A DNA stretch of 64,000 nucleotides from Ruminococcus gauvreauii. GTDB lineage: Bacteria; Bacillota; Clostridia; Lachnospirales; Lachnospiraceae. Numbering within the stretch: the stretch's first letter is position 1; the number at the start of each line of letters is the position of its first letter. A program made the translations under genes and the position numbers. The stretch lies in contig NZ_CP102290.1 in NCBI RefSeq assembly GCF_025151995.1, positions 3,472,001-3,536,000 of the forward strand, in the 5' to 3' direction. Shown piece after piece: positions 51,537 to 60,920 of this stretch. The notes under the pieces are model-generated. The model was not told the DNA's origin. It did not search any database and was given only the letters and a program-made list of their open reading frames with translations.

Positions 51537-52508
51537 ATGGGGAAAATGAAACAAAGTCCAATTGTTAAGAAGCTGGGGTTCAACAGAATCATGTTATTTC
51601 TGGTTATGGTCTTGATATACGCAGTTTTTTGTGTATTGATTCCTAATTTCTTCGGCCCGTCCCATGTGATGAGTATGCTTAATTATGCGTGCTTTCTGGG
51701 GTTTCTGGCATTGGGTGTCACATTCGTAATTGCAACGGGAGGTATTGATTTCAGCATCGGACCCGTGATGTTCTGCTGTGCACTGGTTTCCGGCTATGCG
51801 ATGAATCAGTATGGCCTGCCGATGGCGGGGGCGTTGGTCATGTGTATTCTCGTAGGAATGCTGTTTGGTGTATTTAACGGTTATATGGTTGCTTATTGGG
51901 ATGTGCCCCCGTTCATCATTTCTATGGCATCCATGAACATTGCAAAAGGACTTGCATCGGTCTGTACAAAAACAACGACTGTGAGCTGGCCGCAGAGTAC
52001 GGATCCGGGCGGATGGTTCCGCAGCCTTTTGAAGGTGGGAGATATCCCGGTGGGACTGCTGATCTTTCTGATTGCAGCGGTGATTTGTTCGGTTATCCTG
52101 AACAACACAAGACCGGGGCGATACATTCTCGGGCTGGGGAGCAACCGTGAAGCGGTCCGCCTTTCGGGCGTTAATACAAAGAAATGGGAGATGATCGCAT
52201 TTATTATCTGCGGTACTTTGGCAGGCATTGCAGCTATTTTCTTTGCGGCAGCGTATTCGACGGTTCAGCCGGGATACGGCGACCAGTATAACAACGAAGC
52301 AATTGCCGCATGTGTGATGGGCGGCACATCCATGATCGGAGGTCTGGCATCCATCGGAGGCACGGTCATCGGGGCGCTGATCATTGCACTGATTCAGGAA
52401 GGCATTCTGGCAATGAAATTTACCAAGGATATTCAGCTGATCATTACGGCGATTATCGTGATTACGGCTGTTTACGTTGATGTTACCGCAAGGCGCAGAA
52501 AGAACTGA
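51537..52508 (+). CDS. RbsC-type sugar ABC transporter permease
   Basis: This 323-residue membrane protein has about 9-10 helices. It shows the ribose-type permease blocks GFLALGVTFVIATGGIDFSIG, VPPFIISMASMNIAKGLA and YILGLGSNREAVRLSGVNTK (the ATPase contact), with NNEAIAACVMGGTSMIGG near the end. AAGGAGGT sets the start. With a second permease of the same class two genes on, the channel is probably a heterodimer. The substrate is judged from the locus as a sugar-like or cyclitol compound. Confidence 0.92.
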   Translation: MGKMKQSPIVKKLGFNRIMLFLVMVLIYAVFCVLIPNFFGPSHVMSMLNYACFLGFLALGVTFVIATGGIDFSIGPVMFCCALVSGYAMNQYGLPMAGALVMCILVGMLFGVFNGYMVAYWDVPPFIISMASMNIAKGLASVCTKTTTVSWPQSTDPGGWFRSLLKVGDIPVGLLIFLIAAVICSVILNNTRPGRYILGLGSNREAVRLSGVNTKKWEMIAFIICGTLAGIAAIFFAAAYSTVQPGYGDQYNNEAIAACVMGGTSMIGGLASIGGTVIGALIIALIQEGILAMKFTKDIQLIITAIIVITAVYVDVTARRRKN

Positions 52509-52536
52509 TTGACCGATAACTGTAAAGGAGAAGAGA

Positions 52537-54033
52537 ATGGGCGAAATTATTTTGGAAATGAAACAAATTGACAAATCGTTTCCCGGTGTTCATGCCCTGG
52601 ATCATGTTGACTTCGACGTGAGACGAGGTGAGGTGCATGCGCTGATGGGAGAAAACGGAGCCGGTAAATCAACACTGATGAAAGTTCTGACAGGAATTTA
52701 TACGAAAGATTCCGGTTCTATCGTGTATGAAGGAAAAGAGATTGAATTTCGCAGCGCGAGAGAAGCACAGAATGCAGGCGTCATTATCGTGCATCAGGAG
52801 CTTAACATGGTGGGTGATCTGACGGTTGCTCAGAATATTTTTCTTGGCCGCGAACCGAGAAAAGGATTCGGCGTCGATGACAGAAAGATGATTAAAGACT
52901 CAAGAGAACTTTTTGAACGCTTGAAAATCGACATTGATCCGGCGGCGAAAATGAGTGATCTTACCGTGGGAAAACAGCAGATGTGTGAAATTGCAAAGGC
53001 GATTTCCCATAAAGCGAAGGTGATTATTTTTGATGAACCGTCTGCGGCGCTCACGGAAAAAGAGATTGAAGATTTGTTTGCTATTATTCGTGATCTGCGT
53101 AAGGACCAGCTCGGCATCGTCTATATCTCCCATCGCATGGATGAGATTAAGGTCATTACGGACAGAGTGACGGTGATGCGTGACGGTACATATGTCGGAA
53201 CACTGATTACGAAGGAGAGTACGAAGGATGACATCATCAACATGATGGTGGGGCGCATCATCTATGAAGACCCGAAACAGCAGAGTGCCTGCCCGGCGGA
53301 TGCACCGGTGGTCCTGAAAGTTGAGAATCTGAATGCCGGGAAGATGGTAAAAAATGTGAATTTTGAGCTGCATCAAGGTGAAATACTGGGATTTTCCGGG
53401 CTGATGGGTGCGGGCCGCACGGAGATGGCGCGGGCATTGTTCGGTGCAGATCCGAAACAGAGCGGCAGCATTTATATAGGCGGTGAAAAAGTGGAGATTA
53501 AATCTCCGCAGGATGCCGTCAGACATGGAATCGGTTATCTTTCGGAAGACAGAAAGCGCTACGGCGTCGTCGTAGGAAGATCTGTTGCGGAAAATACAAC
53601 GATGGCATGTCTTGAAAACTACCTGAATGGTTTTTTGATTAATAAAAAAGCGGAAAACAGAGCTTCCGATGATTATATTGAGAGACTGGCGACGAAAACG
53701 CCGAATTCAGAGGAACTGGTCGTGAATCTCTCCGGAGGCAATCAGCAGAAAGTCGTTATCGCGAAATGGCTGGCCCGTGACTGCGATATTCTTATTTTCG
53801 ACGAGCCGACGAGGGGGATTGACGTAGGAGCAAAAAATGAGATCTATAAACTGATGAATCAGCTGGCTGCGGAAGGGAAATCCATTATCATGATTTCCTC
53901 GGAAATGACGGAGATTCTCCGTATGAGTGACCGGATTGTCGTGATGTGTGAGGGTGAGATCAAGGGAGAGATTGATATTTCTGAAGCTACCCAGGAGAAT
54001 ATCATGGACAAAGCGACGAGAAATATTTCTTAG
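52537..54033 (+). CDS. RbsA-type sugar ABC transporter ATP-binding protein
   Basis: The 498-residue protein has two fused ATPase domains. The first has Walker A GENGAGKST, TVGKQQMCEIAKA and Walker B IIFDEPSAALT. The second has the usual altered Walker A (GLMGAGRTEM), LSGGNQQKVVIAKWLA and ILIFDEPTRGIDVGAK. This is the normal form for ribose/galactose/inositol importers. It lies between the two permease genes, 28 bases after the first and 10 before the second. Confidence 0.95.
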   Translation: MGEIILEMKQIDKSFPGVHALDHVDFDVRRGEVHALMGENGAGKSTLMKVLTGIYTKDSGSIVYEGKEIEFRSAREAQNAGVIIVHQELNMVGDLTVAQNIFLGREPRKGFGVDDRKMIKDSRELFERLKIDIDPAAKMSDLTVGKQQMCEIAKAISHKAKVIIFDEPSAALTEKEIEDLFAIIRDLRKDQLGIVYISHRMDEIKVITDRVTVMRDGTYVGTLITKESTKDDIINMMVGRIIYEDPKQQSACPADAPVVLKVENLNAGKMVKNVNFELHQGEILGFSGLMGAGRTEMARALFGADPKQSGSIYIGGEKVEIKSPQDAVRHGIGYLSEDRKRYGVVVGRSVAENTTMACLENYLNGFLINKKAENRASDDYIERLATKTPNSEELVVNLSGGNQQKVVIAKWLARDCDILIFDEPTRGIDVGAKNEIYKLMNQLAAEGKSIIMISSEMTEILRMSDRIVVMCEGEIKGEIDISEATQENIMDKATRNIS

Positions 54034-54043
54034 GAGGGGCGTT

Positions 54044-55033
54044 ATGAACAAAAAAAGCAGATTTCAAAAACTGGCGGCGAGCCAGGAATTTATCGTATTT
54101 ATCATACTGATTTTGCTGTATGTGGGATTCAGTGCCCTGAATCCGCAGTTTGCACGGTATACAACGCTGGTTACCATGTCTGACTATGCGAGTTTCTATA
54201 TGCTGATGGCATTCGGTGTGGGCCTTACGCTGATCACAGGCGGTGTTGATCTTTCCATCGGTACCGGATTGGTTGCATACGCGGCGATCGGCGGCGCTGT
54301 CATTAAGTTTCTTGAGGCGCCGGTGATCGAGGGGATGCTGGTAACGCTTCTTGCGGCGGGAATTTTCGGTCTTGCCAATGGCATTATGGTGGGTGTTATG
54401 AATCTGCCGCCGTTTCTGGTAACGCTGTGTACCAGCATGATTGCCCGCGGGGCAGGATCTCTTGTTGCAAACAACTATGCGATTCCGTGGCCGATGATTT
54501 CTCAGCCGGGCGGATGGTTTCATAATATGTTCAAAATCAAAACAGAAGCCGGTACACTGATTCCGATCGGGTTTATCTGGATTTTGATTCTGGTGCTTGT
54601 TCTGCGCTACGTGCTGAACAGTACAAAATTCGGACGTTATGTGATTGCCATCGGATCCAACCGGGAAGCAACGCTGCTGTCCGGTGTCAATGTCAGGCTC
54701 TACCATGTATTGGTCTATACAGTCTGCGGATTATTCACCGGTGTTGCTGCTCTGGCGTACGCGGCTGCCACGCCTACCATTCAGCCGGGACAGGGAGCCG
54801 GTATGGAGATGGATGCCATCGGCGGCGCGATTGTCGGCGGCGTATCGGCGGCAGGCGGATACGGGACGATTCCCGGTATATTCGTCGGCACCTGCGTTAT
54901 TCTGGTGCTGAAGGTAGGTCTGCCATTTGTCGGTCTGAATGCAAACTGGCAGCAGATCATTACGGGGCTTGTATTGCTGGCGGCGGTATTGATCGATATC
55001 GTGAAACAGAGAAGAGCAGCAAAGGCATATTAG
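54044..55033 (+). CDS. RbsC-type sugar ABC transporter permease, second subunit
   Basis: This 329-residue membrane protein is homologous to the first permease: AFGVGLTLITGGVDLSIGTG, LPPFLVTLCTSMIARGAG, YVIAIGSNREATLLSGVNVR and GGAIVGGVSAAGGYG. The ATG after TAGGAGGGGCGTT is used; the open frame extends back into the ATPase gene but has no site there. It ends the importer operon. The next gene group has its own promoter of the same type. Confidence 0.92.
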   Translation: MNKKSRFQKLAASQEFIVFIILILLYVGFSALNPQFARYTTLVTMSDYASFYMLMAFGVGLTLITGGVDLSIGTGLVAYAAIGGAVIKFLEAPVIEGMLVTLLAAGIFGLANGIMVGVMNLPPFLVTLCTSMIARGAGSLVANNYAIPWPMISQPGGWFHNMFKIKTEAGTLIPIGFIWILILVLVLRYVLNSTKFGRYVIAIGSNREATLLSGVNVRLYHVLVYTVCGLFTGVAALAYAAATPTIQPGQGAGMEMDAIGGAIVGGVSAAGGYGTIPGIFVGTCVILVLKVGLPFVGLNANWQQIITGLVLLAAVLIDIVKQRRAAKAY

Positions 55034-55134
55034 TTTTCATGGTATTCGTTCACGTAAAAATAGAATCTTTTGCACAAAATAGAATCATTTTCGGCGTATA
55101 AAATACAAAAAGCGCATGAAAGTAAAAAATGTAC

Positions 55135-55166
55135 TTGAAAAATAGAATGAATTGGTGTATATTCAT
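55135..55166 (+). promoter_or_regulatory. Promoter P2 of the catabolic genes, twin of P1
   Basis: TTGAAA, 17 bases, TATATT, with ATGAAT-N8-ATTCAT at exactly the same positions as in P1. This suggests one regulator for both transcripts. Confidence 0.75.
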
Positions 55167-55216
55167 ACTATAACCAAACAAATGGAGAAATACATAAGAA
55201 TGAATAATGTATTTCT

Positions 55217-55232
55217 CGGATGAATTCATCCG
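55217..55232. promoter_or_regulatory. 16-bp perfect palindrome CGGATGAATTCATCCG
   Basis: It lies in the leader between P2 and the dehydroquinase gene, 50 bases before the start codon, again with a GATGAAT/ATTCATC core. Further GAATGAAT copies flank it (55197 and 55253). Confidence 0.6.
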
Positions 55233-55281
55233 GATATCAAATTTTGATTACCGAATGAATCGAACAGAAAGGAGCATAAAA

Positions 55282-56823
55282 ATGATTTTGACAAAGAAAA
55301 CGGTACGGGTAAAAAACGCAGTGGTAGGTGGTAGTGACTACACAAGATTTATAGCAATCGCACCGTCAAGTGCTGAAGACATGAGATGTCAGATGAAAGA
55401 GGCGGCGGCGTTGGGAGAAGCCGGTATTGAGATTCAAGTCGGAAATCTTGCAAACATCAGTGACGCGCTTGTTGTTTTGAAAGAATGTAAAGATGACATG
55501 GCAGGGCAGGCGGTGATCCTTAACCTGGATACAACAGGCTGCGACGCGGCAGCATCGGATGATGAGAAGTTGAAAGCGGCAGAAGAAGCCGCAAAGGCAG
55601 GTATCGTTGATATCATCGGTGCGGAGGCATTCGCATCTGAGACATATGTTGCGGCAATGAAGAAGATTACGGTTGAAAGCGGCGTGAAATTGATGCTTTC
55701 TTATATCAATTTTGACGGAATTGCGTCGGAAGATGAGATCATACATACGGCAAAAGCAGCAGAGACGAAAGGTGCAGACATGGTTTACCTTGCGTATATG
55801 ACGAAAAATGACCCCGATGTGATCGTGCTGGGCTATGCGGCAAAGAAAATCGCGGCGGACAATCTTATCAGCGTGCCGGCTTGTATATTTCCGATGGGAG
55901 AAGTCGGATTCCAGACACGTATCTTGTCGGAGCGATGCGGAAATAACTTCGGTTTCTATCATCTCGCCGAACCGGAAAGCGGCCTGTTCGAAAGCTATGC
56001 ACAGTATCAGGCGATGCATGAGATTTACGGCGGCTGCGAGAAAATACAGAGCAAAGTTCAGTTCAACATGGGTGAGAAACACGTCATGGGAGGCAAACGT
56101 TTCATCCGTTGTTTCATGCTGAAAGAGAGGACGAAGAACGATATTCTGGAAGCGGCAAGAAATGTGGCGCGTTACAACCCGGAGATGGTCGAATGGCGCG
56201 TGGATTACTGTCTGCCGATGGACAGCAGCAAATTTACAGAAGACTACTGGAAAAATACTCTGAAAGAGATCAAAGAAATCCTGCCGGATGTTCCGATGCT
56301 CATGACATTCCGTGTCAAGAAAGAGGGTGGAAAAACATGGTATCCGGATGCGCTTCGTTTAAAAATGGCCTGCGCACTGGTAGGTACAGGATTGGTTGAA
56401 TACTGTGACTGTGAGATCGACAATGACATCGATTATATCAACACACTCAAAGATGCCTGCGTGAAATCAGATACAAAATTTGTTGTATCGCAGCATAAAT
56501 GGACAGAGACGCCGGGCAATGAGGAGATTGCGGCAACTTTCAGAGAATGTGTGGAAAAAGGCGCAGATCTTCCGAAATTCTATTTGATGGCGACGAATTA
56601 CGACGATGCAGTCCGGACATCTGTCGTGACGAAAAAGCTCAGAGAAGAGGAACTGGATATGCCGATCATTATCTGTGCGATGGGAGATACCGGATTGATC
56701 ACCAGGACGCTTGGCGGCTGCATGGGCGCTGACTTTGAGTTCATTGATGTTACCGGCATCAAGGGCGGAGAGGAAGAAGACGTCCGCTACGTTGATCAGC
56801 TGGCAGAAATTTTTGAATATTAA
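55282..56823 (+). CDS. Tandem-domain type I 3-dehydroquinate dehydratase with inactive N-terminal domain
   Basis: The 513-residue protein holds two AroD-like barrels. Domain 2 (about 265-510) has all catalytic residues: Glu304 and Arg306 in EWRVD, Glu348 in FRVKKEGG, His405 in SQHKWTETP, Schiff-base Lys432 in LPKFYLMA, and Arg475 in GLITRTL. The spacings Glu348-His405-Lys432-Arg475 (57, 27, 43) equal those of Salmonella AroD (86-143-170-213). Domain 1 (about 1-255) keeps the fold and spacing but has Ile142 for His and Tyr169 for Lys. The enzyme dehydrates 3-dehydroquinate to 3-dehydroshikimate. The setting behind a sugar-type importer points to catabolism of quinate or a relative. Confidence 0.85.
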   Translation: MILTKKTVRVKNAVVGGSDYTRFIAIAPSSAEDMRCQMKEAAALGEAGIEIQVGNLANISDALVVLKECKDDMAGQAVILNLDTTGCDAAASDDEKLKAAEEAAKAGIVDIIGAEAFASETYVAAMKKITVESGVKLMLSYINFDGIASEDEIIHTAKAAETKGADMVYLAYMTKNDPDVIVLGYAAKKIAADNLISVPACIFPMGEVGFQTRILSERCGNNFGFYHLAEPESGLFESYAQYQAMHEIYGGCEKIQSKVQFNMGEKHVMGGKRFIRCFMLKERTKNDILEAARNVARYNPEMVEWRVDYCLPMDSSKFTEDYWKNTLKEIKEILPDVPMLMTFRVKKEGGKTWYPDALRLKMACALVGTGLVEYCDCEIDNDIDYINTLKDACVKSDTKFVVSQHKWTETPGNEEIAATFRECVEKGADLPKFYLMATNYDDAVRTSVVTKKLREEELDMPIIICAMGDTGLITRTLGGCMGADFEFIDVTGIKGGEEEDVRYVDQLAEIFEY

Positions 56824-56835
56824 GGAGGATATGAT

Positions 56836-57867
56836 ATGAAAGCAGCAATATTTGAGGGCGAAGGTGTCCTTACCGTGAAGGATATTCCGGCGCCGAAGAT
56901 CGTAAAGCCGGACGATGTGATTATTAAAGTGGAGGCGGCCAGCATCTGCGGCAGCGATATCCATGGACTGGCAGTGCCTCCGGGACAGTATATGAAGCCC
57001 GGCATCATTTACGGACATGAGTTCAGCGGCGTGGTCGCCGAAGTCGGTGATGAGGTAACAGGGTTTGCGGTTGGCGACAGAGTGGCTGTCAACCCGCGTG
57101 TCCGCTGCGGGAGCTGCTATGAGTGCACCCATGGAAGAGGTGATCTCTGTTCCAACTCAGACCATTACGGACAGCTCGCGGACGGCGGATTTGCAGAATA
57201 TGCGCGGACAAGCGCCAAGCAGCTCTATCATGTGGCAGACGGCGTCAGCCCGGATCTTGCGGCACAGACAGAACCGCTGGCATGTGTTGTCAGTTCGCTC
57301 AGAAAAGTAAATCCGATACCGATGGATTATGTGATTCTCTACGGTGCGGGTCCCATTGGCCTGACATTCCTGCGCACACTGAAAGCATTCGGCGTAAAAA
57401 ATCTCATCATGACGGCAAAAGGTGAAGATCGTGTGGCTGAGGCAAAAGCATGCGGCGCCGATATCGTTGTGGATGTAGAAAAAGAAAATATTGAGGATGT
57501 TGTAAAGGCAAACTGGCCGTTCAAGGCAGACGTGATTATCGATGCGGTGGGGAGAGGCGCTGTTCTTCCGGAGGCAATGAAACTGATCAACCCGCAGGGA
57601 CGTATCCTTCTCTTTGGACTGGACAACAACGCCCGTTCTGAAATCGCACCGGGCGCAGTCGTACTGGATGAGATCATGATCGTCGGTGCACTGGGCAAGG
57701 ATTTCCCGGGAGCTCTGGAACTGCTTCAAAATGAAGAACTCGGGCTTGAGAAATTTATCACCCACAGGTTTACACTGGAAGACATTCATAAAGGAATCGA
57801 GCTGATGAGGAACAAGAAGGCGTGCCGTGTATTGATCTATCCTAACGGGCTGCCCGGGAATGACTGA
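56836..57867 (+). CDS. Zinc-dependent medium-chain dehydrogenase (polyol type)
   Basis: This 343-residue MDR enzyme has catalytic-zinc ligands in SICGSDIHG and YGHEFSG, a structural zinc lobe CGSCYECTHGRGDLC, and the nucleotide loop YGAGPIGLTFL. It is most like galactitol-1-phosphate or sorbitol dehydrogenases and should oxidize a secondary alcohol with NAD(P)+. It follows the dehydroquinase by 12 bases and precedes a second MDR enzyme by 18, as part of one catabolic operon. The exact substrate is unknown. Confidence 0.88.
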   Translation: MKAAIFEGEGVLTVKDIPAPKIVKPDDVIIKVEAASICGSDIHGLAVPPGQYMKPGIIYGHEFSGVVAEVGDEVTGFAVGDRVAVNPRVRCGSCYECTHGRGDLCSNSDHYGQLADGGFAEYARTSAKQLYHVADGVSPDLAAQTEPLACVVSSLRKVNPIPMDYVILYGAGPIGLTFLRTLKAFGVKNLIMTAKGEDRVAEAKACGADIVVDVEKENIEDVVKANWPFKADVIIDAVGRGAVLPEAMKLINPQGRILLFGLDNNARSEIAPGAVVLDEIMIVGALGKDFPGALELLQNEELGLEKFITHRFTLEDIHKGIELMRNKKACRVLIYPNGLPGND

Positions 57868-57885
57868 TCGGAGAGGAAGATGACC

Positions 57886-58932
57886 ATGAAAGAAGGAATG
57901 ATGAAAGGGATTGCTTTTATCGGCACCGGCAAATATGCGCATGTGGAAAGACCGATTCCGAAAATTGAAAAGAATCACGATGTGCTGATCAGGATACTTG
58001 CCACAAGCATCTGCGGTACAGACGTACATATTCTGGCAACACCGCCGCTGTATCCGGCGACGCTGGGAACTATTATCGGTCACGAGATGGTGGGCGAGGT
58101 CGTGGAATGCGGCAGTGAAGTGACAGAATTTGGGGCTGGCGACCGCGTGATCATGGACAACAATATCGCCTGTGGGACGTGTGAGATCTGCAGGCTCGGA
58201 GACTACAATGTCTGTCCGAATATGAAGTCTATCGGTATGGAGATTGACGGAACGTTCGCACAGTACTGTGTGGCGCCGGACAGTAACCTGGCAAAGATCA
58301 GCAAAGATGTGCCCATTGAGCGGGCAATCTTTGCAGAGCCGCTGAATGTGGCATTCGGCGGATTGAAGAAAGTAAGGATGATGCCGGGGGACAATGTGGT
58401 GATCGTCGGCGGCGGTCCGATCGGAATGTATTTTGTAAAGCTATGCAAGCAGATGGGAGCCGGTAAGGTTCTTGTGACCGGAAGATCCCCGTCCCGCAGA
58501 AAGTATCTGGAAATGAGCGGTGCACACCGCATCATCAATACACGGGAAGAAGACCTGCTGACAGCGGTGCATGAGGAGATGCCGCTCGGTGCAGACCTGG
58601 TGATTGAGTGTGTCGGCACCATGATCGGTCCGTGTGTTGATTGCTGCAGGCCGGGAGGAACGGTGCTCGTGGAAGGATTGAGCGAGAATGAGTATCAGAG
58701 CATCAGCCAGCACATCATCGCGCGTAAGGGAGTGAATGTGATCGGCAGCTTCATCGGAAATAACGTTCTTCAGGCGGTTGCCAACGGACTGAACAGCGGA
58801 ATGCTGGATTTCGAATATATGATTACCCATAAACTGACATTTGATCAGTTTGACGAGGGACTGGAAGCGATGCGAAACGGAACGGCGCTGGAAGTCATAC
58901 TGTATCCATGGGGACTCCCCGGGGAATCGTAA
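57886..58932 (+). CDS. Zinc-dependent medium-chain dehydrogenase, second paralog
   Basis: This 348-residue MDR enzyme has SICGTDVHI, IGHEMVGEV, structural Cys set CGTCEICRLGDYNVC and nucleotide loop IVGGGPIGMYFVK. It is clearly different from the gene before it, so the two probably act on successive intermediates or opposite stereocentres. Of several ATGs, the one eight bases after GAGAGGA is chosen; two more lie four and five codons on. Its end is close to the following oxidoreductase gene (23 bases). Confidence 0.87.
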   Translation: MKEGMMKGIAFIGTGKYAHVERPIPKIEKNHDVLIRILATSICGTDVHILATPPLYPATLGTIIGHEMVGEVVECGSEVTEFGAGDRVIMDNNIACGTCEICRLGDYNVCPNMKSIGMEIDGTFAQYCVAPDSNLAKISKDVPIERAIFAEPLNVAFGGLKKVRMMPGDNVVIVGGGPIGMYFVKLCKQMGAGKVLVTGRSPSRRKYLEMSGAHRIINTREEDLLTAVHEEMPLGADLVIECVGTMIGPCVDCCRPGGTVLVEGLSENEYQSISQHIIARKGVNVIGSFIGNNVLQAVANGLNSGMLDFEYMITHKLTFDQFDEGLEAMRNGTALEVILYPWGLPGES

Positions 58933-58955
58933 CGGACAGCAGGAAAGGAGAAGAT

Positions 58956-59969
58956 ATGGAATTAGCAATTGGAGTAGTGGGACTCGGCGCGATCGGCAGA
59001 GATCATGTCAAACGTTTTCATGAACGGATCACCGGCTGTAAAGTGGTTGCTGTTTCCGAAGTAAATCAGGAAGTCGGACGCAGGGTTGCCGAGCAGTACG
59101 GCGCAAAATTTTATGCGGACGGCGAAGAACTGATCAACAGCCCCGAAGTTCAGGCGGTGGTGGTCACTACATGGGATCCGGCTCATGCGCAGTATGTACT
59201 GGCAAGTATCAAGGCCGGCAAATATGTGTTCTGCGAGAAGCCGCTGGCAACGGAGGCTGCAGAGTGTGAGAAGATTCTTGCGGCGGAGCAGGCATTCGGC
59301 AGAAAAATCGTTCAGGTCGGGTTTATGCGCCGCTATGATCCGGGCTATACGGAACTGAAGAAAACGATCGAGGAAGGAAAAATCGGTCAGCCCCTGATCG
59401 TCCATGCGTGTCACAGAAATATGACCCATGCGGCGACGATGACATCGGAGATGTCCATCAAAAACTCCGGCGTTCATGAAATCGATGTTCTGCGCTGGCT
59501 TCTGGATGACGAGTATGTATCAGGGCAGGTCGTTCTTCCGCGGCAGAGCCGCATTTCGGCCAAAGAGGGACTGCAGGATCCGCAGATCATGATGCTGAGA
59601 ACGAAGCAAGGGATCTGTATTGACGTGGAGATCAGTCAGAGTTCCGGATACGGATATGATATTCAGTGTGAAGTTGTGGGTGATCTGGGGACGGCAAAGC
59701 TGCCGGATCCGCCAGGAGTGATCACGAAGACGGATTGCAGCCGCGTGACAGGCATCATGCCGGGATGGGAAACACGGTTTGTTGAGGCATACAACATTGA
59801 GATGCAGGACTGGGTTGACCGCGTGAAAAATGCGCAGCCGCTCGTCGGCGCCTCCGCATGGGACGGCTATGTGGCCTGTGTGACATCCAATATATTGGGA
59901 CAGTGCCGCGAGGAAGGCGGAACATCAAAGGAAATCGTCCTTCCGGAAAAACCGGAATTTTATAACTAA
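58956..59969 (+). CDS. Gfo/Idh/MocA-family oxidoreductase, inositol 2-dehydrogenase-like
   Basis: This 337-residue protein has the N-terminal NAD-binding GVVGLGAIGRDHVKRF, the family motif CEKPLA with the active-site Lys, GFMRRYDPGYTELKK and the HEIDVLRWLLDDE block, as in myo-inositol dehydrogenase IolG. It should oxidize a ring hydroxyl of a cyclitol or sugar. The ATG after AAAGGAGAAGAT is chosen. Its presence supports a cyclic polyol as the substrate of the locus. Confidence 0.88.
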   Translation: MELAIGVVGLGAIGRDHVKRFHERITGCKVVAVSEVNQEVGRRVAEQYGAKFYADGEELINSPEVQAVVVTTWDPAHAQYVLASIKAGKYVFCEKPLATEAAECEKILAAEQAFGRKIVQVGFMRRYDPGYTELKKTIEEGKIGQPLIVHACHRNMTHAATMTSEMSIKNSGVHEIDVLRWLLDDEYVSGQVVLPRQSRISAKEGLQDPQIMMLRTKQGICIDVEISQSSGYGYDIQCEVVGDLGTAKLPDPPGVITKTDCSRVTGIMPGWETRFVEAYNIEMQDWVDRVKNAQPLVGASAWDGYVACVTSNILGQCREEGGTSKEIVLPEKPEFYN

Positions 59970-59980
59970 GAGGAGACGCT

Positions 59981-60865
59981 ATGCATTACAATGGACCGAT
60001 CGTACGGCCGCAGACAGATGCAGACAGTATTTTTATTGAAGTGACCGTAGGCTGTACTCACAATCAATGCAGTTTTTGTAATTTTTATGAAGGATATCCC
60101 TTTTCTGTCGCATCAATGCAGCAGATTGAAGAGGATTTGATCGAGGCGAGCCGAAGATACCCCGCGGCGAAAAAAATCTGGGCCAACGGAGGCAATCCAT
60201 ATGCGCTCGGCACAGAAAGACTGGCCACAATCGGCAGGCTGATCAAAACATATTTTCCGGAAAGCCGCATATCTGCTTACGCCAGAGTCACGGATCTTAC
60301 ACGAAAGAGTGTGGAAGAGATGAGACTGCTGAGAACGTGTGGATTCGAGGATTTGGTTGTAGGCTTTGAGACGGGCGATGATGAGGCGCTTGCATACGTA
60401 AATAAAGGATACACATCAGCGGATGTCCTGTCAGGCTGTAAAAAATTAGAGGAAGCGGGGATTGATTATCGGCTGATTTTTCTGGGCGGTCTGGCGGGCA
60501 GAGGAAAATGTGAAGAATCTGCAAAAAAGACGGCACATCTGCTGAATCAGCTGAATCCGTATCTGATGTATTTGAATTCCGTATCGATACTGCGGGGGAC
60601 AAAATTGTACGAAGACCGTGAAAGCGGCATTTTCCAGGAAGCGGGAGAGCGGGAGCTCGTATTGGAATTCATCACGATGCTGGAACGCCTGGAACATGAG
60701 ATCGCAATTTTTGCGGCACCGAACACAACGCCCTTTTCCTTTTTTGTGGATTTGCAGCCGCAAAAGCAAGAGCTTCTCGACTTTATGCGAAAGTATATAG
60801 ATGAACTTGATGAGAAGCAGGAAGAACAGATTGCAAAGCAAAGGAGCAGCGGCAGAAGCGTTTAG
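59981..60865 (+). CDS. Radical SAM protein
   Basis: The 294-residue protein has the cluster motif CTHNQCSFC (CX4CX2C) near residue 25, in the family context VTVGCTHNQCSFCNFYEGYPF. A SAM-binding region ANGGNPYALGTERL and FEDLVVGFETGDDEAL follow. It lacks a cobalamin-binding domain. Proteins of this subgroup are common in anaerobes and mostly unassigned. Lying 11 bases after the IolG-like gene inside a catabolic operon, it may carry out a radical step on the substrate or mature another enzyme; neither is shown. Confidence 0.85.
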   Translation: MHYNGPIVRPQTDADSIFIEVTVGCTHNQCSFCNFYEGYPFSVASMQQIEEDLIEASRRYPAAKKIWANGGNPYALGTERLATIGRLIKTYFPESRISAYARVTDLTRKSVEEMRLLRTCGFEDLVVGFETGDDEALAYVNKGYTSADVLSGCKKLEEAGIDYRLIFLGGLAGRGKCEESAKKTAHLLNQLNPYLMYLNSVSILRGTKLYEDRESGIFQEAGERELVLEFITMLERLEHEIAIFAAPNTTPFSFFVDLQPQKQELLDFMRKYIDELDEKQEEQIAKQRSSGRSV

Positions 60866-60920
60866 AAACCATTTAAAGTCGTAAGACACTGAGGAACAGG
60901 TAAGAGAGAGGAAAAATCTT

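Noticed and set aside
51594..52574. Minus-strand open frame of 326 codons opposite the first RbsC-type permease
   Set aside because: Mirror frame of a clear permease; composition is Cys/His/Asn/Gln-rich and not protein-like. Similar mirror frames opposite the dehydrogenases (57157-58083), telA (21884-22576) and polC (24390-25310) were rejected for the same reason.
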